The position numbers and the translations under genes were made by a program. Under the pieces are notes generated by a model. The model did not search any database and was not told the DNA's origin. It was given only the letters and a program-made list of their open reading frames with translations. A stretch of 51,097 bases of DNA, from NCBI GenBank assembly GCA_030688315.1, contig JAUYIT010000020.1, positions 1 through 51,097 on the forward strand, read 5' to 3'. Shown piece by piece: positions 7,123-16,451 of the stretch; the first letter of the stretch is position 1; every line of letters begins with the position of its first letter. The stretch comes from Candidatus Komeilibacteria bacterium. GTDB taxonomy: Bacteria > Patescibacteriota > Patescibacteriia > UBA1558 > UBA10009.

Positions 7123-8517
7123 ATGGCGGATAATAAAAATTACAAAGAGTTTCCTCAACCTCTGGGGTTTAAAAAACTGATCGGCCCCAGTTTTATTATT
7201 TTGGCTTTGGGCCTGGGTTCGGGCGAGGTGATTTTATGGCCCTACCTTTCGGCCAATTACGGTTTAGGTATAATTTGGGGCGCTTTGCTGGGCATCAGTT
7301 TTCAATTTTTCATTAATATGGAAATTGAACGCTACGCTTTGGTAAAAGGCGAAAGCGTGTTTGTGGGTCTGCACCGCTTATACAAAGGCGCGGCCTACTG
7401 GTTTATTATTTCCACTTTTATCGGTTTTGGCTTGCCCGGCATTATTGCCGCTTCGGCCAAAGTGCTGGCTTCCATCTTTGGCTGGGAGGATTTTAGATGG
7501 CTAGCTATGGGTTTGCTGATTTTTATTGGTCTCATTTTATCTTTGGGCAAAACAGTTTACGGCTTAATGGAACGGCTGACTAAGATTGTTATTTTTTTGG
7601 GCGTGCCCTTTATTTTTGTGCTGGCCATATTATTGAGCGAGCCCGCGGATTGGGCGGCCCTGCTTAAGGGTTTGGTCGGTCAGGGCAACGGTTATAATTT
7701 TTTACCCCAGGGCATCAGCTTTGCCGTGTTTTTTGCCGCTTTTGCCTATGCCGGCGCGGGCGGCAATCTTAATTTGACTCAGTCCATTTACGTTAAGGAA
7801 AAGGGTTATGGCATGGGCGCCTATGCCCAAAAGATCGCCGGTTTTTTCCGTTTAAAAAAGCACGAGCCGATCCGTCTTTCGGGCCACGATTTTGATCCGC
7901 ATCCGGCTAACCTGGCCTTGTTTAGAAAATGGTGGAAGCAGGTTAACCTAGAGCACGGCTTGGTGTTTTGGCTGATCGGTTTGCTATCTATTTGTTTTTT
8001 GGCGATTCTGGCTTACGCCACGGCTTTTGGTTCCGCGGATAATATTGAGGGCATTAATTTTGTTATTAATGAAGGCCTAATCATCGGTTCCAAGTTAGGG
8101 CCGCTGTTGGGCTTATGCTTTTTGGCCGTGGTGGCCGTGTTATTATTTCAAACCCAGCTGGGCGTGTTTGATTCCACTTCCCGGATTGTGGCCGAAAACG
8201 TGGCCTTAAAAAAACTAGGCCAAGAGGGGAGCGGCTCAATTAATTTATCCAAAATCTATTTTGTCTGCGTTTGGTTGTTGGTAGCTTTTGGCATTATCTT
8301 GTTTTCCTTTAATATTTACGAACCCCGCGCCTTAATTGTGGCTGGCGCGATTTTAAACGCTTTTTCCATGTTTGTCCACATCGCTTTGGTTAATTTAATG
8401 AATCGCAAAGTTTTGCCCAAATCCTGCCAGCCGCATTGGTTTAGAAAGCTAGTGATAATTTTGGCCTGGCTGTTTTTTGGAATTTTTTCCGTTCTTACTT
8501 TAATCAGTTATTTCTAA
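7123..8517 (+). CDS. Divergent Nramp/APC-fold membrane protein lacking metal-site motifs
   Basis: This 464-residue protein has about eleven membrane helices and overall Nramp (SLC11) character: a KKLIGPSFIILALGLGSGEV start and a helix containing FAYAGAGGNLNLTQS near residue 207. Canonical Nramp transporters bind metal through DPGN in helix 1 and MPH in helix 6. Here the corresponding stretches read GLGSGEV and AYAGAGG, so neither motif is present. It may carry a different substrate. A charged loop near residues 225-270 (KEKGYGMG...GHDFDPHPAN) is unusual. It heads a same-strand run of five genes with short gaps. Confidence 0.65.
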   Translation: MADNKNYKEFPQPLGFKKLIGPSFIILALGLGSGEVILWPYLSANYGLGIIWGALLGISFQFFINMEIERYALVKGESVFVGLHRLYKGAAYWFIISTFIGFGLPGIIAASAKVLASIFGWEDFRWLAMGLLIFIGLILSLGKTVYGLMERLTKIVIFLGVPFIFVLAILLSEPADWAALLKGLVGQGNGYNFLPQGISFAVFFAAFAYAGAGGNLNLTQSIYVKEKGYGMGAYAQKIAGFFRLKKHEPIRLSGHDFDPHPANLALFRKWWKQVNLEHGLVFWLIGLLSICFLAILAYATAFGSADNIEGINFVINEGLIIGSKLGPLLGLCFLAVVAVLLFQTQLGVFDSTSRIVAENVALKKLGQEGSGSINLSKIYFVCVWLLVAFGIILFSFNIYEPRALIVAGAILNAFSMFVHIALVNLMNRKVLPKSCQPHWFRKLVIILAWLFFGIFSVLTLISYF

Positions 8518-8539
8518 GCAATTTTAACCAGCCATTATC

Positions 8540-9319
8540 ATGTTTAAAGATTACGCCGAAATTTTAAGCAAAGACAACGATAAAATAAAAAATTTAAGAA
8601 AGCTGAATCTTAAAAAATACCGCGACGAATCCGGCCTGTTTGCGGTGGAAAATTTCAATATTGTTTTGGACGCCGCCCAGTCCGCCATTTTACCAGAATC
8701 GCTGTTTATTACCCAGGAGTTTTATCTTAAGAATAAAGCCAAGCTGGAGCAGTTTTTAAAAAATCTTGAACCAAGCGCCGTTTTTGTGGTCAGCCAAAAA
8801 ATCGCTAAAACTTTTTCCAATCTGGAAGAACCTTCCGGGCTGACGGCGATTTACAAAAAAAGAATCGGTCAGCTGGATATGTCCAAAAATGTTATTTACC
8901 TTAACGGCATCAGCGATCCGGGTAATTTGGGAACAATTTTGCGCTCGGCTTTGGCCTTTGATTTGCCTAATCTGGTGTTGGATGAAAACTGCGCCGATGT
9001 CTATGGCGCCAAAACCGTTAACGCGGCCAAGGACGCTATTTTTAAGCTGAATCTTAAATTTGACAAGAATTTAACCGTTTTAAAACAACTCAAGGAATCA
9101 AGAAAAATCATTGCCACTCGGCTAAAAAAATCCGCAGACATTAAGTCCATCAAAAATTATCCTTTGTTCTGCCTGGTTTTGGGTAGTGAAGCCAAGGGCG
9201 TGAGCGAGGAAATTCAAAAGCTGACCGACGTTTTTTTGCGCGTTCCCATTGGCCGGGACATTGAATCCTTAAACGTGGCTTCGGCCGCGGCCATTATCTT
9301 CTATTTAATCAACAACTAA
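8540..9319 (+). CDS. SpoU/TrmH-family RNA 2'-O-methyltransferase
   Basis: This 259-residue protein has an N-terminal substrate-binding domain (residues 1-105) followed by the SPOUT knot. Motif 1 is LNGISDPGNLGTILRSA near residues 118-134, motif 2 is LVLGSEAKGVSEE near 213-225, and motif 3 is VPIGRDIESLNVASAAAI near 236-253. These are the SAM-binding and catalytic motifs of ribose methyltransferases of the TrmH/RlmB type. Which rRNA or tRNA site it modifies is not evident. It lies 22 bases after the Nramp-like gene and is probably co-transcribed. Confidence 0.9.
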   Translation: MFKDYAEILSKDNDKIKNLRKLNLKKYRDESGLFAVENFNIVLDAAQSAILPESLFITQEFYLKNKAKLEQFLKNLEPSAVFVVSQKIAKTFSNLEEPSGLTAIYKKRIGQLDMSKNVIYLNGISDPGNLGTILRSALAFDLPNLVLDENCADVYGAKTVNAAKDAIFKLNLKFDKNLTVLKQLKESRKIIATRLKKSADIKSIKNYPLFCLVLGSEAKGVSEEIQKLTDVFLRVPIGRDIESLNVASAAAIIFYLINN

Positions 9320-9326
9320 AATTTGC

Positions 9327-9332
9327 TATAAT
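9327..9332 (+). promoter_or_regulatory. TATAAT box before the glycosyltransferase
   Basis: TATAAT ends 22 bases before ATG 9355. A TTG at 9343 in the same frame lies about where transcription would begin, so ATG 9355 is the better start. Confidence 0.45.
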
Positions 9333-9354
9333 ACTTTGTATATTGATTTATAAC

Positions 9355-10680
9355 ATGGCTAAGTTAATCAACAATCTCAAGGTCTGGCTGGTAACCGTGG
9401 ATATGGGTTACGGCCACCAGCGCGCCGCTTATCCTTTAAGGCACATCGCTTATCAGGGTATTATCAATGCTAATAAGTATAAGGACATTCCTAAACTTGA
9501 TTTGGATAATTGGTCCAGCCAAAGGAAATTTTACGAATTTATTTCCCGCTTTAAGCGCGTGCCGATTATCGGTGGCGCGGTTTTTGGCATTATGGACTGG
9601 ATTCAGGAAATTCCTAAGTTTTATCCCAAGCGCGATTTGTCCAAGCCCAGCTTACAAGTATTAACCGCCACTTCTTTGATTAAAAACCGCCACTGGGGCA
9701 AGCATTTAATTGATTGGCTGGCACAAAAACCCCTGCCTTTGGTGACTCCGTTTTTTGCCACCGCCATCATGGCCGAGGTTAATAACTATCCCGGGGAAAT
9801 TTATTGCATTATTTGCGACGCCGATATCAGCCGCGCCTGGGTGGCATCCGAGCCCACGCAAAGCAAGATTATTTATTTTGCTCCCAATGAGCGGGTGGTG
9901 GAGCGCTTACAGCAGTACGGCGTGCCCAAAAACAGAATTCATCTAACCGGCTTTCCTTTGCCCGATGAAAATTTGGGCTACCCGGGCTATAAAATCATCA
10001 GGGAAGATTTAAAGCACCGTTTGATTAATTTGGATCCCAACCGGGTTTATTTGAACAAGTATCAGGATACGTTGCTTAAAAATTTAAAGATCAGCAACTG
10101 GCCCAAAAAATCCAATCATCCGTTAACGCTCACGTTCGCGGTTGGCGGCGCCGGAGCGCAACGGGAATTGGGTGGGCATATTTTGCAATATCTGGGCCAA
10201 AAGATAAAACTCGGGGCTTTGTCCGTTAATCTGGTAGCCGGTATTCATAATGAGGTGCGCCATTATTTTCATCAGGCGGCTAAAAAGTTCGGCTTAGCCA
10301 AGTTTTTAGGCAAAACCGTTAACATCATTTATGAACCCGATAAGCAGGAGTATTTTAAAAAGTTCAATCATTGTTTGCGCACGACCGATATTTTGTGGAC
10401 CAAACCCTCGGAATTGTCTTTTTACACGGCTTTGGGCTTGCCCATTATAATCGCACCGCCGATTGGTTCGCAGGAAGATTTTAATCAGCAGTGGCTGATT
10501 TATTTGGGCGGCGGCATTAAGCAGGAAAATCCTAAATATATGGAGCAGTGGCTGTTTGATTGGATCAACAACGGCCGGTTGGCCGAAGCCGCCGCCGAAG
10601 GTTTTTTGGAAGCGGATAAAAACGGCAGCCAGAACATTATTAAGATTATCGCCGAAAATTATCGTTTAGACCAAAAATAA
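9355..10680 (+). CDS. GT-B glycosyltransferase-like protein (MurG/MGDG-synthase-like)
   Basis: The protein is about 441 residues from ATG 9355 (445 from TTG 9343). The N-terminus VWLVTVDMGYGHQRAA is the GxGH nucleotide-sugar/acceptor loop seen in MGDG synthases and MurG. Further features are FAPNERVVERLQQYGVPKNRIHLTGFPLP in the middle, an AVGGAGAQRELGG loop that opens the second Rossmann domain, and LWTKPSELSFYTALGLPIIIAPP near the C-terminus, where such enzymes hold the donor. It probably transfers a sugar to a lipid or an envelope precursor. No exact subfamily is recognised. Confidence 0.6.
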   Translation: MAKLINNLKVWLVTVDMGYGHQRAAYPLRHIAYQGIINANKYKDIPKLDLDNWSSQRKFYEFISRFKRVPIIGGAVFGIMDWIQEIPKFYPKRDLSKPSLQVLTATSLIKNRHWGKHLIDWLAQKPLPLVTPFFATAIMAEVNNYPGEIYCIICDADISRAWVASEPTQSKIIYFAPNERVVERLQQYGVPKNRIHLTGFPLPDENLGYPGYKIIREDLKHRLINLDPNRVYLNKYQDTLLKNLKISNWPKKSNHPLTLTFAVGGAGAQRELGGHILQYLGQKIKLGALSVNLVAGIHNEVRHYFHQAAKKFGLAKFLGKTVNIIYEPDKQEYFKKFNHCLRTTDILWTKPSELSFYTALGLPIIIAPPIGSQEDFNQQWLIYLGGGIKQENPKYMEQWLFDWINNGRLAEAAAEGFLEADKNGSQNIIKIIAENYRLDQK

Positions 10681-10705
10681 CCGGACATTTAATTCAACAA
10701 CAACG

Positions 10706-11620
10706 ATGTGGTTTTCCATTGCCATTGCCTCATTTTTTTTACTATCCGTGGCCGCGGTCATTGACAAGTTTTTATTGACCAAAACCAGAGTGGTGCCTCT
10801 GGCTTTTGCTTTTTATATCGCTTTGGGCGGTATTTTAAGCAGTGCGCTCTTGTTTTTTGAAGCGGAATTTTATTGGCCCGCTTTTAGTCAGTTGTGGATT
10901 TTAGCGGTGGGGGGAGCGGCCTTGTTTTTCGGTTTGTATTTTATGTTTAAGGCGGTGGAAGTGTCGGAAGTTTCCAAGGCCAACCCGCTCATTGTCAGTT
11001 TAACCCCGCTGTTTGTTTGGTTGCTTTCGTTTGGGCTGGGTTTGGAACTTATTTCCTGGCAAAAAATTCTGGGCATTATTTTTTTATTAATCGGCGGCTA
11101 TTATTTGTCGCAGGTGGGCCAAATCCACGCCCGGATAAACAAACAGGCCTGGCTGTTTATTGCCTTGGCCGCTTTAGGACTGGGGCTGGTTAATGTTTTA
11201 AGCAAGCTGTCTTATGATCAAATGCCCTTTATTTCTTCGTTTGTTTGGATAAGGTGGTTTACCTTGCTCGCGGCTATAATTTTTGTGGCAATCTCGGGCA
11301 AGTGGCAAGAAATAATTCTGGCCAATAAAAAATCCGGTCAGGAAGAGGTTAAAATCAAGTCAGCGCTGGGCATTTTTATTTTCGGCCAAGTTGCCGGCAG
11401 CGCGGGCGTGATTTTAATGCAGTACGCCATTAAACTTGGCAACGTGATTCTGGTTACGGCTTTAAGCGGACTGCAGTTTTTGTTTATTTTATTGCTGGTT
11501 TATCTGTTTTCAAGGTTTTACCCCAAAATTTTGCATGAAGATATTAGCCGGAATTTTATTGGGCAAAAGATTGCCTGGAGCTTGGTTTTGGTGCTGGGCG
11601 TTATTTTAATCTTTCTTTAA
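10706..11620 (+). CDS. EamA/DMT-superfamily transporter
   Basis: This 304-residue protein is almost entirely hydrophobic, with about ten membrane helices in two halves of five, the EamA duplication. The loop FKAVEVSEVSKANPLIVSLTPLF near residues 75-97 is characteristic, and ISWQKILGIIFLLIGGYYLS follows. Members export or import small metabolites, and the substrate is unknown. It is encoded 25 bases after the glycosyltransferase and 4 bases before the glycoside hydrolase. Confidence 0.75.
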   Translation: MWFSIAIASFFLLSVAAVIDKFLLTKTRVVPLAFAFYIALGGILSSALLFFEAEFYWPAFSQLWILAVGGAALFFGLYFMFKAVEVSEVSKANPLIVSLTPLFVWLLSFGLGLELISWQKILGIIFLLIGGYYLSQVGQIHARINKQAWLFIALAALGLGLVNVLSKLSYDQMPFISSFVWIRWFTLLAAIIFVAISGKWQEIILANKKSGQEEVKIKSALGIFIFGQVAGSAGVILMQYAIKLGNVILVTALSGLQFLFILLLVYLFSRFYPKILHEDISRNFIGQKIAWSLVLVLGVILIFL

Positions 11621-11624
11621 AATT

Positions 11625-12623
11625 ATGATCGGAAATTATTATAAAAGAGTGTGGATTTTAGCCGTCGGTTTGGTTTTAATTCTGGCCGTGGTTTGGCTTT
11701 ATCAGGCGGATTTTAGCCAAAACAAAAATTTTGTTTTTGGGGTTACATTCAGCCAAAAATACGCCGAGGAGCTTAAACTGGATTGGCGTAAAACTTTACA
11801 GGCCCTGCTTAATGATTTAAAAATTAGGCAATTCCGGCTGGTGGCTTATTGGGATTTGTTAGAACCGGAACCCGAGCAATACAATTTTAGCGATTTGGAT
11901 TGGCAGATTAATGAAGTGGCCCAAGCGGGCGGGCAGATAATTTTGGCTTTAGGTCAACGAGTGCCCCGCTGGCCCGAATGCCATTGGCCCGGTTGGGTTT
12001 ATCGTTATAATGAAGCGGAGAGAAAAGAAAAAATTTTGGCTTTGCTGGAACAAGTTGTTAAACGCTATCAAAAAAACAAGGCCATAATTTCCTGGCAGGT
12101 GGAAAACGAACCCTGGCTTAAGGCCTTTGGCCAATGCCCGGTGCCGGACAATGATTTTTACAAACAGGAAGTGGCGCTAGTCAGGTCATTGGATAACCAC
12201 CCGGTTAGCGTAACCGAAAGCGGGGAGCTAAGCACCTGGTTAAGGGGCGGTTCACAGGCCAACTGGCTGGGCATCAGCGTTTATCGCGTTACCTGGAACA
12301 GGTGGCTGGGCTATTTTTATTATCCCTTGCCGCCGGCGCATTATTATTTAAAAAGCCAGCTGATTAAATTTTTTACCGGTTCGGATAAGATTTATGTTTC
12401 GGAGTTGCAGACAGAGCCGTGGCTGGGTCAGCCCATTTTAAACGTCAGTTTGGCCGATCAGTATCATTCCATGGATTTGGATAAATTTAAAAATAACGTG
12501 GCTTACGCGCGCAAAACCGGTTTAAGCCCTATTTACCTGTGGGGCGCGGAATGGTGGTATTGGTTAAAACAACAGGGCGACGCCACAATTTGGAACGAAG
12601 CTAAAAAGATTTGGCAACCATAA
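11625..12623 (+). CDS. Membrane-anchored clan-A glycoside hydrolase
   Basis: This 332-residue protein has an N-terminal membrane helix (residues 8-26) acting as a signal anchor. The rest reads as a TIM barrel of GH clan A: FRLVAYWDLLEPEPEQYNFSDLD near 75, WQVENEPW with the likely acid/base Glu162, and VSELQTEPW with the nucleophile at Glu260 or Glu264. IYLWGAEWWYW closes the barrel. Substrate specificity (beta-linked glycan) and exact GH family are not decided. It ends the run that begins at 7123 and is followed by a terminator. Confidence 0.7.
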   Translation: MIGNYYKRVWILAVGLVLILAVVWLYQADFSQNKNFVFGVTFSQKYAEELKLDWRKTLQALLNDLKIRQFRLVAYWDLLEPEPEQYNFSDLDWQINEVAQAGGQIILALGQRVPRWPECHWPGWVYRYNEAERKEKILALLEQVVKRYQKNKAIISWQVENEPWLKAFGQCPVPDNDFYKQEVALVRSLDNHPVSVTESGELSTWLRGGSQANWLGISVYRVTWNRWLGYFYYPLPPAHYYLKSQLIKFFTGSDKIYVSELQTEPWLGQPILNVSLADQYHSMDLDKFKNNVAYARKTGLSPIYLWGAEWWYWLKQQGDATIWNEAKKIWQP

Positions 12624-12626
12624 TTC

Positions 12627-12652
12627 GGCGGAAAAAATAATATTTTTTCGCC
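12627..12652 (+). terminator. Intrinsic terminator
   Basis: GGCGGAAAAAAT pairs with ATTTTTTCGCC across a 3-base loop with one bulge, and a T-run lies within the stem. Confidence 0.55.
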
Positions 12653-12699
12653 TCATTTCTATTACAATCTATATGAGTACATATAAACTCCTCGGCTCG

Positions 12700-12725
12700 G
12701 AAACGGAAAGTAAACTTTCCGTTTC
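12700..12725. repeat. 11-bp perfect hairpin in the leader of the permease gene
   Basis: GAAACGGAAAG (12700-12710) and CTTTCCGTTTC (12715-12725) with a TAAA loop, 18 bases before the ATG. It could affect translation or be a small palindromic repeat. Confidence 0.5.
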
Positions 12726-12743
12726 GCTCGCCTTACGTCGTTT

Positions 12744-13868
12744 ATGAAAAAGAAAATACCTTTACTTGAAGCGATTGCCGTACTGGTAGGTACTACCATT
12801 GGTGCCGGTATTTTGGGTTTGCCCTACGTGTTTTATCAGGCCGGGTTTTTAACCGGCCTGCTGATTATGACCGCGATTTTTTTAACAGTTTTACTGTTAA
12901 ACCTGCATCTGGGTGAGATTGTTACTTCAACCAAGGGTTATCATCAGTTATCCGGCTACGCCGAAAAATATTTGGGCAAAACGGGCAAATACATTATGTT
13001 TTGTTCCGTGGTGTTTGGTTTTTACGGTGCTTTGCTGGCCTACATTATCGGCGAAGGCAAGGTGCTGGCGGCTTTAACGGGCGGCAGTCCGTTTGTTTAC
13101 AGCTTGCTTTTTTTCGCCTTTGCTTCATTGCTGATTTATCTGGGTTTAAAAGTTATTGAAAAAGCCGAACTTTTTTTAACGGCCGGCATTTTGACGGTGG
13201 TGCTGTTGTTAGCTTTGTGGAGCACCAACGCCCTAAATTGGTCAAATTTGGCGGAGTTTGATTTGTATAAGCTGTTTATTCCTTACGGCGTGGTGTTATT
13301 TGCCATGGGCGGCTTATCGGCCATTCCCCAGCAGGCGCAAATTTTAGCCGGGCACGGTAAAAAATTAAAACTGGCCATTATCTTAGGCACTTTGATTCCT
13401 TTTTTGGTGTATTTGGTTTTTGCCGCGATCGTGATCGGCGTCAGCGGCAGCTCAACTACCGAAGTGGCCAGCATCGGTCTGGGGCTAACCTTGGGGCCGG
13501 CCATGATTATCGTTGCCAATATTTTTGCTTTTTTAACCATGTCCACCAGTTTTTTAACTTTGGGCTTGGCCTTAAAAAACACCTATAATTATGATTTTAA
13601 CCTCAATAAAAAGTTATCTTGGCTGTTAACGGTCAGCGTGCCGCTGTTGATTTTTGTGGCCGGCTTTAATGATTTTGAAAAGGTCTTGGGTTTGGGCGGT
13701 GCTATTGGCGGCGGCTTGCAGGGCATTTTACTCGGAGTCATTTACATGCGGTTAAAGAAAAATCGTGAAAAACAGCCGGAGTACGAGTTTGCCAAAAGTT
13801 GGTGGATTACCGGTTTGCTGGCCTTAATGTTTATCGGCGGCATGGTTTACACTTTGTGGTATTTGTAA
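12744..13868 (+). CDS. Amino-acid permease, aromatic/AAAP type
   Basis: This 374-residue protein has about eleven membrane helices. The first helix carries EAIAVLVGTTIGAGILGLPY, the GTxIGAGIL signature of the amino acid/polyamine/organocation fold as found in the tyrosine/tryptophan permease group. SAIPQQAQILAG near residue 194 is another typical position. The substrate is probably an amino acid, which fits a host-dependent organism that imports building blocks. The gene is monocistronic: it has terminators on both sides and its own terminator loop hosts a palindromic repeat. Confidence 0.75.
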   Translation: MKKKIPLLEAIAVLVGTTIGAGILGLPYVFYQAGFLTGLLIMTAIFLTVLLLNLHLGEIVTSTKGYHQLSGYAEKYLGKTGKYIMFCSVVFGFYGALLAYIIGEGKVLAALTGGSPFVYSLLFFAFASLLIYLGLKVIEKAELFLTAGILTVVLLLALWSTNALNWSNLAEFDLYKLFIPYGVVLFAMGGLSAIPQQAQILAGHGKKLKLAIILGTLIPFLVYLVFAAIVIGVSGSSTTEVASIGLGLTLGPAMIIVANIFAFLTMSTSFLTLGLALKNTYNYDFNLNKKLSWLLTVSVPLLIFVAGFNDFEKVLGLGGAIGGGLQGILLGVIYMRLKKNREKQPEYEFAKSWWITGLLALMFIGGMVYTLWYL

Positions 13869-14005
13869 AAGCCGTGCCCTAGTGGTCATTGCGAGGAGGC
13901 CCGCTAAGCGGGCCGACGAAGCAATCCCGATGTTTATACCATGAACAACGGGATTGCTTCGCCGAGCTAAGCTCGGCTCGCAATGACCCTATGGGCACGG
14001 CTTTT
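13867..14005. repeat. Palindromic repeat (copy A) nested in a terminator hairpin
   Basis: The outer arms AAAAGCCGTGCCC (13867-13879) and GGGCACGGCTTTT (13993-14005) are a perfect 13-bp terminator stem, and its left arm overlaps the stop codon. In its loop lies an element bounded by GGTCATTGCGAG (13884-13895) and CTCGCAATGACC (13977-13988). The element also contains GAAGCAATCCC/GGGATTGCTTC and a GC hairpin GGCCCGC-TAA-GCGGGCC. Copies B (17686) and C (40167) are related. Confidence 0.8.
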
Positions 14006-14075
14006 TCGTCTTGATTTTCACTCAAAAACGTGTTAGGGTGAAATAATAAAAAATCAATAAATCACCACGATAATT

Positions 14076-15737
14076 ATGAAAAAGTTATTAAAAAGCAAGT
14101 TTTTTTGGGTAATTTTTGGAGTTTTGGCTGTGGCCGGTATAGTTTTGGCCGTTAAAGGCAAGCCGGCCGTAACCGAAGAATACACGACCGATACCGTCAA
14201 ACTGGGCAACTTGGTCCAGACCGTTTCGGCTACCGGCAAGGTGGAATCGGCTTCGGAAACCAATTTAAATTTTAAGGCCGGCGGCCAATTGCAAAACATT
14301 TATGTTAAAGCCGGTGATACGGTAGCAGTTGGCCAGCTGTTAGCTAGCTTGTCCGCCGGCCAGGCGGCTAGCGCGGTAGCTTCGGCCAGAGCAACCGTGG
14401 AGCAGGCCCAGGCCGATTTGGCTAGCGTGATAGCGGGGGCTCGCGTGGAAGATTTAGCCGTCACCGAAGCCAAGGTTGTTCAGGCCCAAGCAGATCTGGC
14501 GGCCAAGCAAAATTTGCTGGAACAGACCAAAAATGAAGTTACTCAAAACACCCTGTCATTAAAGGAGCAGGCCTTAAACCGCGCCAGCGAAAGTGTGTTT
14601 TTGGGCAAGGAATCATTGGAAGATATTGATAAAATCATTAATCACCCGACGTATGAAGATAAGCTGAAGAATTATACTTTCAGCTACCAAACGGCCAGCG
14701 ATTCTTTTAACCGGGCACAAGTCAGCTGGAATGTTTTAAATAGCCGGGTTTCGGGTTATTCCAACGGCCAGACCGAAGCGGAATTGGTTGAATTTTTAAA
14801 CGCGGCCACTGTTTTTCTTAATGATTTGGATAGGGCCTTAAACGATACATTTAACCTGTTGACCAAAGTGGCGGTTGGCGGCAGCATTACGCAGACAACG
14901 CTGGACACCTTTAAAGCCGACATCAATACCAATCAAACCAACGCGGCCGCTAAAATTGCCGTTGTGCAAACGGCCAAGGCCAATTTGCAAACCACTGGCG
15001 TGGAATACCAAAATTCCATTGATCAGGCGCAAACCGACATTGTTAAAGCCGAAGCCGCGTTAAAAGTGGTTCAAGCCGAATTGGTTTTAAAGCAGGCGGG
15101 CCCGAGGGATTATGAATTGTCTTTGGCGCGGGCCAAAGTCCGTCAACAACAGGCCAATCTGCAAAAAGCCCTAGCCGATTTAGGCGATTATACTTTAAGA
15201 GCGCCCGGCGCCGGCTTAATCAGCAAAATCAATTTTGAAAAAGGGGAGTACGTCAGTTTAAGCCAGCCGGTCATGTCCTTGATTGGCGTCAGCAATCTGG
15301 AAATTAAGGTGGACGCGCCCGAATCGGATATTGCCAAAATCAAAACCGGCCAAACCGCTTCCATTACTTTGGACGCTTTCGGTGACAGCCGGATTTTTAA
15401 GGGGCACGTGACTTTTATTGATCCGGCCGAAACAATTATCAATGACGTGGTTTATTACAAAATCAAAGTCAGCTTTGATAATAAGGAAGACGATGTTAAA
15501 TCGGGTATGACCGCCAACGTCACCATGCTCACCAACAGCCGGCAAAACGTGTTATATATTCCGGCCCGGGCCATTGTGGAAAAAGATAATTCCAGGTTTG
15601 TTAGAATTCTGGTCAATGGCATTAAGGAAGAAAAGGAAGTGACCACGGGTTTGCGCGCCGATAACGGTTTGATTGAAATTTTGTCCGGCTTAACCGAAGG
15701 TGAAACGATTATTACTTTTATTAAGGAAAAGAAATAA
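14076..15737 (+). CDS. Periplasmic-adaptor-like (HlyD/MacA family) subunit of ABC exporter
   Basis: This 553-residue protein has an N-terminal membrane anchor (residues 8-25). A first half-lipoyl segment NLNFKAGGQLQNIYVKAGD lies near 64-82, with the second half LRAPGAGLISKINFEKGEY near 372. Between them is a long, Ala/Gln-rich coiled coil (about 100-365) that is larger than in MacA. The beta-barrel and membrane-proximal parts follow (VTFIDPAE, then YIPARAIVEKD). It would bind the ABC permeases encoded next. Single-membrane bacteria also use such adaptors, so an outer-membrane partner is not implied. It is probably in an operon with the next three genes. Confidence 0.8.
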   Translation: MKKLLKSKFFWVIFGVLAVAGIVLAVKGKPAVTEEYTTDTVKLGNLVQTVSATGKVESASETNLNFKAGGQLQNIYVKAGDTVAVGQLLASLSAGQAASAVASARATVEQAQADLASVIAGARVEDLAVTEAKVVQAQADLAAKQNLLEQTKNEVTQNTLSLKEQALNRASESVFLGKESLEDIDKIINHPTYEDKLKNYTFSYQTASDSFNRAQVSWNVLNSRVSGYSNGQTEAELVEFLNAATVFLNDLDRALNDTFNLLTKVAVGGSITQTTLDTFKADINTNQTNAAAKIAVVQTAKANLQTTGVEYQNSIDQAQTDIVKAEAALKVVQAELVLKQAGPRDYELSLARAKVRQQQANLQKALADLGDYTLRAPGAGLISKINFEKGEYVSLSQPVMSLIGVSNLEIKVDAPESDIAKIKTGQTASITLDAFGDSRIFKGHVTFIDPAETIINDVVYYKIKVSFDNKEDDVKSGMTANVTMLTNSRQNVLYIPARAIVEKDNSRFVRILVNGIKEEKEVTTGLRADNGLIEILSGLTEGETIITFIKEKK

Positions 15738-16451
15738 ATGGAACTGATCAAAGTTGTAGACTTAAAAAAAGAATACGTTAATGATGAAGTGGTTACGCCG
15801 GTTTTGGACGGCTTAAGTTTTGAAATTAAACAGGGAGAGTTTGTAGCCATTATGGGTCCTTCGGGTTCGGGCAAATCCACCCTCATGCATATATTGGGTT
15901 TTTTGGATCGGCCTTCAGCCGGAGTTTACACCTTTAAAGGCGAACCGACCGTTGATTTTGACGATAACCGGCTGGCCTTGATCAGAAATAAAAACGTGGG
16001 CTTTGTGTTCCAGTCGTTTTTTTTAATGAGCAAAACCACGGTGTTAAATAACGTCATGTTGCCCCTGGTTTATAATAATGAACCGGATAAAGAAGCTAAG
16101 GCCAAGCAAGCCGTGGCAGCGGTCGGCTTAACTCATCGCCTAAATCATTTTTCTTCCCAGCTTTCGGGCGGTGAAAAACAGCGCGTGGCCATTGCCCGGG
16201 CCTTGGTTAACAATCCGGACGTAATTTTTGCCGACGAGCCCACGGGCAATTTGGATTCCAAATCGGGTCAGCAAATTATGGAAATTTTGGAACGCCTCAA
16301 TCATGAGGGTAAAACTATCATTTTGGTTACTCACGAACAGGATACTGCCAATCACGCGGCCAGAATCATCAAAGTCAAAGACGGTTTGATTGTTGATGAT
16401 TTTAAGGTTACTGCCCGAAGATCGGCTCAAGACGGCGAATTGGTTAAATAA
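15738..16451 (+). CDS. ABC transporter ATPase, MacB/LolD-like
   Basis: This 237-residue protein has all motifs intact: Walker [10 protein letters not shown] from residue 40, the Q-loop [10 protein letters not shown], signature [15 protein letters not shown], Walker [14 protein letters not shown] and the H-loop LVTHE. The TGNLDSKSG wording is typical of the MacB/LolD/FtsE group. It starts directly after the adaptor stop, and its last base is the first base of the next gene's start codon. The complex would use ATP to move a substrate or to transmit force across the membrane. Confidence 0.9.
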   Translation: MELIKVVDLKKEYVNDEVVTPVLDGLSFEIKQGEFVAIMGPSGSGKSTLMHILGFLDRPSAGVYTFKGEPTVDFDDNRLALIRNKNVGFVFQSFFLMSKTTVLNNVMLPLVYNNEPDKEAKAKQAVAAVGLTHRLNHFSSQLSGGEKQRVAIARALVNNPDVIFADEPTGNLDSKSGQQIMEILERLNHEGKTIILVTHEQDTANHAARIIKVKDGLIVDDFKVTARRSAQDGELVK

